The position numbers were made by a program, and so were the translations under genes. The notes under the pieces were generated by a model that saw nothing but the letters and a program-made list of their open reading frames with translations, ran no database searches and had not been told where the DNA came from. A stretch of DNA of 35,236 nucleotides from Piromyces finnis (Eukaryota > Neocallimastigomycota > Neocallimastigomycetes > Neocallimastigales > Neocallimastigaceae), in NCBI GenBank assembly GCA_002104945.1, contig MCFH01000124.1, positions 1-35,236 of the forward strand. The letters are read 5' to 3'. This document shows positions 13,321 to 21,942 of the stretch, one piece after another (position 1 is the first letter of the stretch; every line of letters begins with the position of its first letter).

Positions 13321-14652
13321 TTTTCAAATTTTAAACAACAATTGATACTTTGTAAAATAAAGGTATATAAAACAGTGAAATTGTGAGAAAAAGAATAAAT
13401 ACGTAAAAACAAGAAAAAAAAAAGAAGAAAGAAAGAATAAGAAAAAAAAAACAAACAAAAACAATAAAGACGAAAAACAACAAAAGAAAATTACAGTAAA
13501 AATAAAAAGAATAAAGTTCAAAAATATAAAAAGGAACAATTTTTTTTTTAAAAAAATATAAATTCAAAATCTAATATCAACATTAATATTTCTTTAAAAA
13601 AGTATTGTTTTGATATATTCATTATTCTTCAAATAAATAAATAGTATATAATATTTTTCTTTAATTTTTATTATTATAACTAAAAATTGGGAAAGAAAAG
13701 TATATATTATTTAAAATTGCATAATTTTATTTTTATTAATTAAAAGTAAGTAAATAAGATCATAGATAATGATAAAAATAATAAGCTTTTACCAATGTCA
13801 AAAAAAGTAAATAAATAAATTATTTATAGTATACTAATTTCAATTTAAAATATAAAAATATAGGACACAAATTTATTTACAATCAACTATCTGGAAATAA
13901 TAAATGTATTTTTATTAACAAATATCTATAAATATATAAAGATAATAGAAAATACCATTAAAAATTACATAGAAAATTAATAAACGTTCAAAAAAAGCAA
14001 TTGTATATATGTTTCTTTTTTTTTTATTGTTATTATTTGATTCATTTTAAAAAAAGTTAATAATAAATATAAAAAGAAAAACACCATCAATTAATTTTTC
14101 AACTATCATATTACGCAGAATATTCAATTCAAATTAAAAACTTTTGGAACATTACCAAAGCAATACAAAAATTTTCCACTAAAAAGATTATATATTATTA
14201 ATAGCAAAATAAGGAAGCAATTGTATATATATTTCTTCTTTTATTAATATTATTTTATTATTTTAAAAAGGAAAAATAAATAATAAATACATAAAACAGA
14301 GAACACTAATTCAATCGTAAATTATAAACTATCACTTTACGCAGAATATTTAATTCAATTTATAAAGACTGGAACATTAATATATATATTTACCAAAAAC
14401 AAAAACAACAAAGTAAAAATCCTTTTGCCAAAAAGATAATTTAATTTAAAAACAAAAAAGGAAAAGGGTTTTAATTGTAAATATAATTCATTTTCACATA
14501 TATATATTATGTTTCTCGAATTAAAGTAAAAAAAAAAGAAAAACTAAATCAAAAAACGATTCAATTAATAGATAAAAACAAAAAATAAATAATTTTTTTA
14601 GAATACACATTTATTAAAGTAGATATTTTCTCTAATTTTTATATAATCAAAA
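13321..14652 (+). promoter_or_regulatory. Upstream region / 5' leader of the RasGEF gene, purine-rich
   Basis: About 1.3 kb with no gene. From about 13373 to 13545 the plus strand is strongly purine-rich (A/G runs broken by few T), and A-rich stretches return up to the start codon at 14653. The minus-strand frames across it are poly-Phe/Leu artefacts. A diverged tandem duplication at 13990-14435 lies inside it. That this is promoter and leader sequence is inferred only from position. Confidence 0.4.
13990..14435 (+). repeat. Diverged tandem duplication (~220 bp unit) upstream of RasGEF
   Basis: Copy A spans roughly 13990-14195 and copy B 14210-14435. Landmarks recur in the same order and spacing: GCAATTGTATATAT at 13997 and 14217; the exact 14-mer TTACGCAGAATATT at 14111-14124 and 14337-14350; GGAACATTA at 14146 and 14371; AAAAAGAT near 14180 and 14430. 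Spacing between landmarks is 114/35 in A and 120/34 in B. The TTACGCAGAATATT core is better preserved than its surroundings. Confidence 0.75.
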
Positions 14653-17600
14653 ATGGTATCTCATGTTGAAGCAATATTCGACTTTTATGGTCAAGATGAT
14701 TCCCAACTTTCTTTTAAGAAAGGTGATCATATTCAAGTTATTAGTCGATTGAATTCAGGTTGGTGGGATGGTATATGTAAAGGAAAAAGAGGATGGTTCC
14801 CATCAAATTATGTTGTTGAAACCTATATTGAGGAAAACCAAACCGTTCCATGGATTCCACAGTTAGATGCTCAAGGAAAACAATATTATGTAGATTCCAA
14901 GACTAAAGAAGCTTCTTATTATCCTATAATGAAGAATTTAAATGAAAAAGTAAGCAATAGTGGAATGGAACCTCTTCCAAGAAATTGGGGAATAAAATAT
15001 ACACATGATAGTAAACCATATTACTATAATAAGGAAACTGATGAAACTTGTTGGTCTTTGGATGAAATTAATTTAGAAACAGGGCTTTTAAAGAAACGCA
15101 GTAATTCAAACTCTTTTGGATCAATTAATGAAGAAATAAGTTATTCTACAAGTCCAAAGGCTGGTGAGTTAACTTGGGAAAAAATCTCTAATGATATTTA
15201 TTATTGTCTTCAACAACTTTATAAATCTGCTCGCTTAAATAAAAAGGAATCCTATATTAGTCATTCTGCCTCTATAGTAGAAACCATTCGTACAATGCTA
15301 TATGCCTCAAATACAGCTAAACGTGATTGCCAAATCTTTACTAATAATAAGGCTTTAAAACAACTTTATAGACATATAATGGATTCTTTATCTGAGTTAG
15401 TTGTTACTACAAAGACAGCTTCACAAATTTGGCCACCACCAGATGCTGTATCAAAAATGCAACAGGCTGCCAACAATGTACATCTTAGCGTTAAAAACTT
15501 TATTAAAATGTCTAAAGAATTAAATTTACCATTAGATATTGGACTTGTCGAAGATAGTAATAGTGATGATAAAAATGATGGTGATAGAGCTGATGAAACA
15601 CAACAAAATTCATCAAAGATTATTTCCCAATTAGAAGAATATTCTCGAACTATTAGTGAAAGTACACAAAAACTTAACAAAACAGTTCGTACTCAAGAAA
15701 ATGTTTCTAGCGAGTTAATTATTACTGAAACTAGAAACATTGTAATTGATGTTGGTGATTTCCTTACTGTTATTGATGAAATTAATTATGATATGTTAAA
15801 TAATGAAATTGTTGTTGATTTCAAGACAAATCGTTTAACTGTATGTAATAGAATCTACGGCTTAGTTATGACTACACAAAATATTGTTAATACTTTAAGA
15901 CCAAGTAATTTTGAGGAACAGATTCTTTTAAGTACTGAATTAATTGAAAAGGCTATTAAAGAACTTGTAATTTCCACAAAATGTCTACTTCAAGAAAAAG
16001 AAAATGTTGATCAATATCAAAAAATATATTATGACTATAACCGTAGGGCGTCTGCTTCATCTGAAGCATCTCTTGTAAATTCTTCTGCTTCTTCAAACGA
16101 TACAAATAACTTTTCTTCTCCTGCCAGTGTTAATGTTGCTTCAATAAATAATAATACATCAATAAATAATACTGCTTCGTTAACACGTAATCGTAGAGCT
16201 ATGTCAATGGACGTTCCAGATACTGAATACCCAGATTTTGAAGAAAATGGTCAAGCTAGAAATAGAACCTTTTCTCAACGATCATTACCAAGTAAACTTA
16301 CCGAGAATTTTAACAATATGTACATTACTAATCCACATCCACGTAAGAGTTCTTCTCATTCTGTCTCACCAATACAACCACCACCATTATATTATGATCA
16401 AAATGGTGTTCAAGTTGAAATTGATCAGTTTAGTGAACGTAAGACTTCAGCTAAATTAATGCAACTTTTAGGTTCAGAGGTAACAAATGCTCCTCCTAAG
16501 AAGAAGTGGTATTTAGAATATGATTATGATGTAAAAGATCTTTTATTTAATATGGATGGAAAGGTTAAAGGTGGAACATTTGAAGCTCTTGTTGAACGAT
16601 TAACTTGTCATGATTCCTTTGATGCTAATTTTACAAATACTTTCCTTTTAACTTACCGTTCTTTTTGTACTACTATACAATTCATGTCTGAGTTATTAAA
16701 GAGATATTTACTTCCACAACCAGCAGGTCTTACAGATATTAATGAAGTTAATGAATGGCATGAAAAGAAATTAAAACCAATTCGTCTTCGTGTATGTAAT
16801 GTTGTAAAAAGTTGGTTAGAATATGCTATTGAAACTGATGAAGAAGATCAAAAAGCTTTCAATATGGCAAAGGAATTCTTTGATAGACAAATTCAAAGTG
16901 ATCCAACCTTCCTTACTGTATCAAAACTTCTTGATAGATTTGATAAAGGTTTTACTAAGGGAATTGCTCCATCTCCTGGTCGTGAAGCTCCAGTTCCAAT
17001 CATACCGAAATCTTTTCGTCATATACGTTTCAATGAACTTGATCCAACAGAAATAGCTAGACAATTAACATTAATGTGCTCTAAATTGTATAACCAAATT
17101 CAACCAGTAGAATGTCTTAATAAAGCATGGTCACAAAAAATTAATTCACCAGCCGTAAATATTAAGATGATGATTGAAATGTCAAACCAAGTTACTGGAT
17201 GGGTTGCAATTACAATTTTGAAAGAAACTGATTTAAAGAAGCGTGCATCTATAATGAAGCATTTTATATATATTGCTGAAAAATGTTATGCATTAAATAA
17301 CTTTAATACTTTAATGTCTATTTTAGCTGGTTTTAGTTCAGCTCCAATTCATCGTTTAAGAAGAACCTGGGACTTTTTAAGTAATAAAAATATAGCTACT
17401 TTGGACTCATTAAATAAGACTATGGATAGAAACAAAAACTTTTCTACTTATCGTGAACAACTTCACTCAGTAAACCCACCATGTGTTCCATTTTTAGGTG
17501 TTTATCTTACTGATTTAACTTTCATTGATGATGGTAACTCAAATAATCTTAAGAATGCTGATGGTGAGGTTAATGAAAAGTTAATTAACTTTAGTAAGAG

Positions 17601-17814
17601 AAGTAAAACTGCCGATGTAATTCGTGAAATTCAACAATATCAAAATCAAGTTTACTGTTTACAGGATGTTCCAGAATTACAAAATTGGTTAAAGGAATCT
17701 TTAGTAAGAATTGAGGATGAATCTGATATGTATAATATGTCTTTAAGTTTAGAACCAATAGAACGTGAAGATGAAAAGCTTGCTAGATTGTTAATTGAAT
17801 CTGGTTTTATTTAA
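14653..17814 (+). CDS. Ras guanine-nucleotide exchange factor (Cdc25-like), SH3-WW-RasGEF_N-RasGEF
   Basis: Activates Ras-family GTPases by GDP/GTP exchange. The single uninterrupted ORF is 1053 aa; ATG 14653 is chosen because the SH3 domain starts at once after it. Domains: SH3 about 3-58 (ALYDF-like 'AIFDFYGQDDSQLSFKKGD', 'SGWWDGICKGKRGWFPSNYV'); a WW-like segment 66-93 ('PWIPQLDAQGKQYYVD'); a second WW at 107-138 ('PLPRNWGIKYTHDSKPYYYN'), whose second aromatic is W but whose terminal Pro is lost; a helical region about 165-290; a Ser/Asn-rich linker 455-600; RasGEF_N about 628-770 ('TFEALVERLTCHDSFDANF'); catalytic Cdc25 domain about 795-1035 ('LDPTEIARQLTLMCSKLYN', 'MIEMSNQVTGWVAITIL', 'NFNTLMSILAGFSSAPIHRL', 'PCVPFLGVYLTDLTFIDDG'). 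These are the conserved SCR blocks of the family. The lack of introns contrasts with the intron-rich neighbours. Confidence 0.95.
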   Translation: MVSHVEAIFDFYGQDDSQLSFKKGDHIQVISRLNSGWWDGICKGKRGWFPSNYVVETYIEENQTVPWIPQLDAQGKQYYVDSKTKEASYYPIMKNLNEKVSNSGMEPLPRNWGIKYTHDSKPYYYNKETDETCWSLDEINLETGLLKKRSNSNSFGSINEEISYSTSPKAGELTWEKISNDIYYCLQQLYKSARLNKKESYISHSASIVETIRTMLYASNTAKRDCQIFTNNKALKQLYRHIMDSLSELVVTTKTASQIWPPPDAVSKMQQAANNVHLSVKNFIKMSKELNLPLDIGLVEDSNSDDKNDGDRADETQQNSSKIISQLEEYSRTISESTQKLNKTVRTQENVSSELIITETRNIVIDVGDFLTVIDEINYDMLNNEIVVDFKTNRLTVCNRIYGLVMTTQNIVNTLRPSNFEEQILLSTELIEKAIKELVISTKCLLQEKENVDQYQKIYYDYNRRASASSEASLVNSSASSNDTNNFSSPASVNVASINNNTSINNTASLTRNRRAMSMDVPDTEYPDFEENGQARNRTFSQRSLPSKLTENFNNMYITNPHPRKSSSHSVSPIQPPPLYYDQNGVQVEIDQFSERKTSAKLMQLLGSEVTNAPPKKKWYLEYDYDVKDLLFNMDGKVKGGTFEALVERLTCHDSFDANFTNTFLLTYRSFCTTIQFMSELLKRYLLPQPAGLTDINEVNEWHEKKLKPIRLRVCNVVKSWLEYAIETDEEDQKAFNMAKEFFDRQIQSDPTFLTVSKLLDRFDKGFTKGIAPSPGREAPVPIIPKSFRHIRFNELDPTEIARQLTLMCSKLYNQIQPVECLNKAWSQKINSPAVNIKMMIEMSNQVTGWVAITILKETDLKKRASIMKHFIYIAEKCYALNNFNTLMSILAGFSSAPIHRLRRTWDFLSNKNIATLDSLNKTMDRNKNFSTYREQLHSVNPPCVPFLGVYLTDLTFIDDGNSNNLKNADGEVNEKLINFSKRSKTADVIREIQQYQNQVYCLQDVPELQNWLKESLVRIEDESDMYNMSLSLEPIEREDEKLARLLIESGFI

Positions 17815-18833
17815 TCAAAATAAGATATTATCATAATTTAACTCTTCATAAATAATGTTTTTTTTTTTTTTTTTAATAAATTCAATAAATTATTTTAAAA
17901 TCATTACATAGCCATATATACTTTAAAAATGATTTATTGACAAAAGTAAATTTATAAAAACAATGAATTTTATATTTGTATTTTTTAAAAGAAAAAAAAT
18001 TATAATTATTAATTTTTCTATCAGTTAAAAATTACATATAATCATATATAAAAAAGTTATATATTTTAATCATTTATATTAATTTATTTTTTTTTTTGAA
18101 TAATAAAATAAAAATAAAAACAAAAATTAGTAAAAATGATATTAAATCTTTTGGTTTTGTTAATTTGATGAAAGTAATTAAATATATGTAATAAAAATAG
18201 GATACTTGATAATATATTTAATTTAATATAAAATACACAAAGTTCCTTTTCTTTTTTCTAAATAAAAAGAAATTAATAATAAAATCACTAAAAAATCAAT
18301 AACCAAAATTATATTTTCTAATAAAATAAAATAAAAAATTTTATACAACCATTTCCAACTTTAATTTTTAAATTAAATATTTATTTTCATACTTATTGTT
18401 ATCATATTCAGTGTAACTATGACTATAAATTTTTTCTGATTCATTGCAGTGAAACAACTAACACAGCGTTTCTATTCCACTCAAAAAAAATAAAAGTTAT
18501 CATCACCATATGTTAACAATAAATAATATTTTTTTTAAATCTTATTTAAAAAAGAAATTTACCATTAATACAACTAGTATTAATAATTATTTTCTTTTTT
18601 AACAACTTTTTGCTTAATGATTAATTAAAAAAAACTTGGAAAAAAACTATTATTTATATATCATTAAAAAAATTAGTGGCTTTTTATTACCAATAAAATC
18701 TTATGAATATCATTCATTTAAAGATATGATTGGCTAATTACTTAAAAATCTTATTGGATATTCTATATATAAATAGTGCTAATTTTCCATGCCAGAATTT
18801 TTATTTTTATCTTTTAGTAAAACTGAAAAAAAG
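17815..18833. other. Spacer between RasGEF and the inverted-repeat cassette
   Basis: About 1 kb of A/T-rich sequence after the TAA of the RasGEF gene, with a T-run at 17858-17874 that may belong to the 3' end. I see no gene, RNA or defined signal in it. Confidence 0.6.
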
Positions 18834-19383
18834 TATTTATTAATAAAGCTTAAATTATATAGTATTTAAGAAATTATTAATAAAGTATCAAGAAGTTTTA
18901 TTAGATTTCTAATATAGATGAGTAGTAACGATGATTAAGGATGTAGGTAGCATTAGATTAGTGTATCCTTATGTATTTTCATACATTTGGTAGGCACTAA
19001 TCACCCAAGGTGATGTATAATACTATCCTTAATATCGAAGATAGAAGTATTATTTTGAAGGATTGGTAGTTATAGTGTATTATAGCTTCTTTTAGCGTAT
19101 CCTTGAGCAGTCTTTACATTTGGATTTTTTTCCATGTTTAGACCGTTCGGAGAAACTGAAAGGTTCCAGGTTATTTTATGCTTATCGATTTTTCAAAGTA
19201 ATTGTTACCATATATTCTATATCTTTTCGGAAAAGTACAAGGTAACGCAGTTATCAGTACTGACTCGTCACTATGTGGCGTTGATCGTTGAGGTAAACCA
19301 TATGGAAAACATCTCATTATTAAAACAACAAATTATAAAATTAATTAATTTAAAAATTTTATATGAAAAATATTTATTTTTTT
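18834..19383 (+). repeat. Left copy of ~550-bp inverted repeat
   Basis: Matches 20968-21518 in reverse complement almost base for base. The differences seen by eye are near 18847 (AAGCTT versus AAAACTT), near 18897 (GTTTTATT versus GGTTTATT) and at the inner end near 19375. The repeat is richer in G+C than its surroundings, especially 19140-19300 (for example GACCGTTCGGAGAAACTG and GTAACGCAGTTATCAG). It contains several small complementary pairs in 18935-19065: ATTAGTG with CACTAAT, and ATAATACT with AGTATTAT. An 83-codon ATG frame starts at 19134, and a 47-residue frame lies on the opposite strand. I recognise neither as a protein family. It may be a transposon terminus, a solo short element, or the arm of an inverted duplication. 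Confidence 0.9.
18930..19075 (+). other. Self-complementary segment inside the inverted repeat (possible structured RNA)
   Basis: Within the left repeat, and mirrored in the right copy, short complementary pairs crowd together: TAAGGAT (18937) with ATCCTTA (18965), ATTAGTG (18957) with CACTAAT (18995), TCACC with GGTGA (about 19001-19014), and ATAATACT (19017) with AGTATTAT (19047). They could not all form at once, but the density is higher than in neighbouring A/T-only DNA. Whether it is transcribed is unknown; a DNA-level role at a transposon end is as likely. Confidence 0.3.
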
Positions 19384-19458
19384 GATATATGTTATTATTT
19401 GTTAATTTTATTAAAATTTTGATTAATTTAAATATAAATTTGTAAAAGCAATTTAGTT

Positions 19459-20430
19459 TTATACTACTTTAGTTAAATTTTGAGTTTTAGTATTTTCAAG
19501 TTTATGATATTCTCCATATTCTCTATCCTTTATATATAATTTTACTTTTCTAACAATGTATCGAGAAATGAAATAGAAAACTAGTGCTGAGGCAATGCTT
19601 AAAGCAAATAATGAAAATAAATTCTGTACCATTCTTTTCATAAATGGAGTATGAATTAATATATATTTCTGATATTCTTCTTGATAAATATTCATCATTA
19701 TATTTTTTGGTTTAAATTTTACAGGTTCTGGCACACCCCATTCGTGCATTGAAACAACCACTTTTATATATATTTATTTTAACAAGGAATATAAAAATAA
19801 TTTATAAATCATAGTATTCATGTTATATTTTTAATTAAAAAATAGGAAATTTAAATTTTATTATATTTATTTATTTTTATTTTATGAGGAAAAAAAAAAA
19901 AAAAAATAATTACCTAAACCTCTTACTACACCATTAAAATCATTTTCAAAATCAAAAACATTGCTTAGAGTCCAGGTAAAAGTTTGTGGAAGAGGTTTAT
20001 CTTTTCCATTAAAATGTTCCAAAGTACTATTAATAGGCGACTTTACACCACATTTTTTTGGTCTAAAATATTGATCGTTAATATTTATAAACTGACCAAT
20101 TCTTAAATTAAGATCCTCCTCTTCCGTAAAATGGGTTTGATTTTCATGTTCAACATAAAGGATAAGACCTTTGATACTTTTATATTTTGAACCAAAAAGT
20201 GTAATGGTAAAATCGGGTGAAAACTTTATATTATTTTTTAATTTTGGTTGAATGGTGAGCATAAATCCACCAGTTGGATCATCAATATTTTCAGAAACAA
20301 AATGATTTCTGGTATTTATGCTATCAAGCTCAGCTGAGCAATAAGGTGATTCGTATGAATGACATTGACCATTATTTATATAAAATATATAAAATAATAA
20401 TATTATTTTATATAGACAACTTTTAATCAT
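19459..20430 (-). CDS. Reeler (reelin)-domain type I membrane protein, two exons
   Basis: Exon 1 is 20430-19914 and exon 2 is 19760-19459, with a 153-base GT-AG intron; total 819 nt, 272 aa. Residues 1-25 form a signal peptide (hydrophobic 'IILLFYIFYIN', then a cleavable 'GQCHS'). The extracellular part shows the Reeler pattern: 'SPYCS', 'GGFMLTIQPK', beta strands 'FTITLFGSKYKSIKGLILYV', then 'CGVKSPINSTLEHFN', 'TFTWTLSN' and 'GVVRGLGVVVSMHEWG'. One transmembrane helix lies at about 220-240 ('LFSLFALSIASALVFYFI'), followed by a basic cytoplasmic tail. Reeler domains occur in extracellular and surface proteins, for example alone or with DOMON/cytochrome b561 domains; no such partner is present. 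It sits between the two inverted repeats, so it may have been moved with them. The ligand is unknown. The domain call rests on motif resemblance. Confidence 0.75.
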
Positions 20431-20833
20431 TTTTTTTTTTAATTTTTATTTTTATTAAAATATATTATATATACAAAGTTATTTTATACAAGCAACATAA
20501 ATAAATGGATAGTATGAAAAATTTTAAAATTCAAATTTAAAATCAATAAATTAGAAATTTTAAAAAAAAATAAAATAAAAATTATATATTAAAAATTTTC
20601 TTTTATTATTATTTAATTTTTATATATATTATAATCTTTTATCTATTAATTATGTATGATACATGTATTTATAAATAAAAATAATTAATTAAAATAGGTT
20701 TAAATAAATATAAAAGAATAAAAATGGATATATTGTAATTATAATTAAAATAAGGCACTATTATAATATAATAATTGTTCTTTAATGGAGCAAATAAACA
20801 TATACCAAACTTTTCCAGGACAGAATTATAACT

Positions 20834-20935
20834 CTATCTATTGATTGCACTAATCCTAATGGTCAAAAGTTCCCGTTGATTGTTATAATATGTATCTTTC
20901 GGAATTTCCTTGATTAAATTTGAAACTCTTTCCAT
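20834..20935 (-). pseudogene. Possible gene fragment next to the right inverted repeat
   Basis: A 33-codon frame starts with ATG at 20935-20933, just inside the right inverted repeat. Its composition is protein-like and not low-complexity ('ERVSNLIKEIPKDTYYNNQR', then 'ELLTIRISAIN'). It is stopped by TAG at 20836-20834. The same frame continues plausibly after the stop ('SYNSVLEKFGICLFAP') before dissolving into A/T sequence. I do not recognise the family. It could be a relic of a gene captured or interrupted by the cassette, or an unlinked small peptide. Confidence 0.3.
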
Positions 20936-20967
20936 ATATATATATTTTTTTAATCAGAAAAATTAAT

Positions 20968-21518
20968 AAAAAAACAAATATTTTTCATATAAAATTTTTA
21001 AATTAATTAATTTTATAATTTGTTGTTTTAATAATGAGATGTTTTCCATATGGTTTACCTCAACGATCAACGCCACATAGTGACGAGTCAGTACTGATAA
21101 CTGCGTTACCTTGTACTTTTCCGAAAAGATATAGAATATATGGTAACAATTACTTTGAAAAATCGATAAGCATAAAATAACCTGGAACCTTTCAGTTTCT
21201 CCGAACGGTCTAAACATGGAAAAAAATCCAAATGTAAAGACTGCTCAAGGATACGCTAAAAGAAGCTATAATACACTATAACTACCAATCCTTCAAAATA
21301 ATACTTCTATCTTCGATATTAAGGATAGTATTATACATCACCTTGGGTGATTAGTGCCTACCAAATGTATGAAAATACATAAGGATACACTAATCTAATG
21401 CTACCTACATCCTTAATCATCGTTACTACTCATCTATATTAGAAATCTAATAAACCTTCTTGATACTTTATTAATAATTTCTTAAATACTATATAATTTA
21501 AGTTTTTATTAATAAATA
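20968..21518 (-). repeat. Right copy of ~550-bp inverted repeat
   Basis: Reverse-complement partner of 18834-19383, with the same internal landmarks and an identical 83-residue frame (here 21217-20969 on the minus strand). Homology stops sharply at the inner side near the A-run at 20968 and at the outer side near 21518 (TATTAATAAATA). The two copies enclose 1584 bases that hold the Reeler gene. No clear target-site duplication can be read, because both outer flanks are simple A/T sequence. Confidence 0.9.
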
Positions 21519-21942
21519 ATTAATTTTTAAAATAAAAACATTACCATATATTTAAAAATTTTGAATGTTATTGAGTTTATATACAAAACTTTTTTTGATT
21601 TTTAACCAATCAAATTATTTCATTTTAATGATTCTTAAAATATTATTGGATGTATAACTATTAATATTTATTATTGAGTTTTCTGTATTTTTTTATTTAT
21701 AATAATTAATAATTAATATATAATTTTTATTAGAGAAGAGATAAATTATAAATATAAAATAAAAGTACTAATTAATTAGTATTAATTAGTAGTATTACTA
21801 TTACTTTTATTTTTATAATTTATAATTTTTTTTAATATTATTATTATTGTTAAATATTTATTTAGATATATCAATGACAATATTTTATTTTTTATTATCT
21901 GTTTTACTTTTTATTATAAATAAAATATTTTTATGCATTTCT
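21519..21942. other. Spacer with an imperfect hairpin (3' side of the palmitoyltransferase gene)
   Basis: About 420 bases of A/T-rich DNA. Near 21743-21828 an imperfect inverted repeat is visible: AAATTATAAATATAAAATAA on the left, against TTTTATAATTTATAATTT on the right, around a loop rich in ATTAATTAGT repeats. It lies about 115 bases beyond the stop codon of the minus-strand gene and could be a 3'-end hairpin, but simple A/T composition makes chance pairing likely. Confidence 0.4.

Noticed and set aside
13324-13567. Two 71- and 78-codon minus-strand frames
   Set aside because: Phe/Leu-rich translations of a purine-rich strand upstream of the RasGEF gene; no domain or splice context.
15366-15680. 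104-codon antisense frame inside the RasGEF gene
   Set aside because: It lies opposite a well-supported coding region and results from codon bias of that gene.
16238-17056. Two plus-strand frames overlapping the RasGEF gene
   Set aside because: Shifted-frame shadows of the SH3-WW-RasGEF reading frame.
18834-21518. LTR retrotransposon with the two repeats as LTRs
   Set aside because: The repeats are inverted, not direct, and the interior encodes no gag, protease, reverse transcriptase or integrase.
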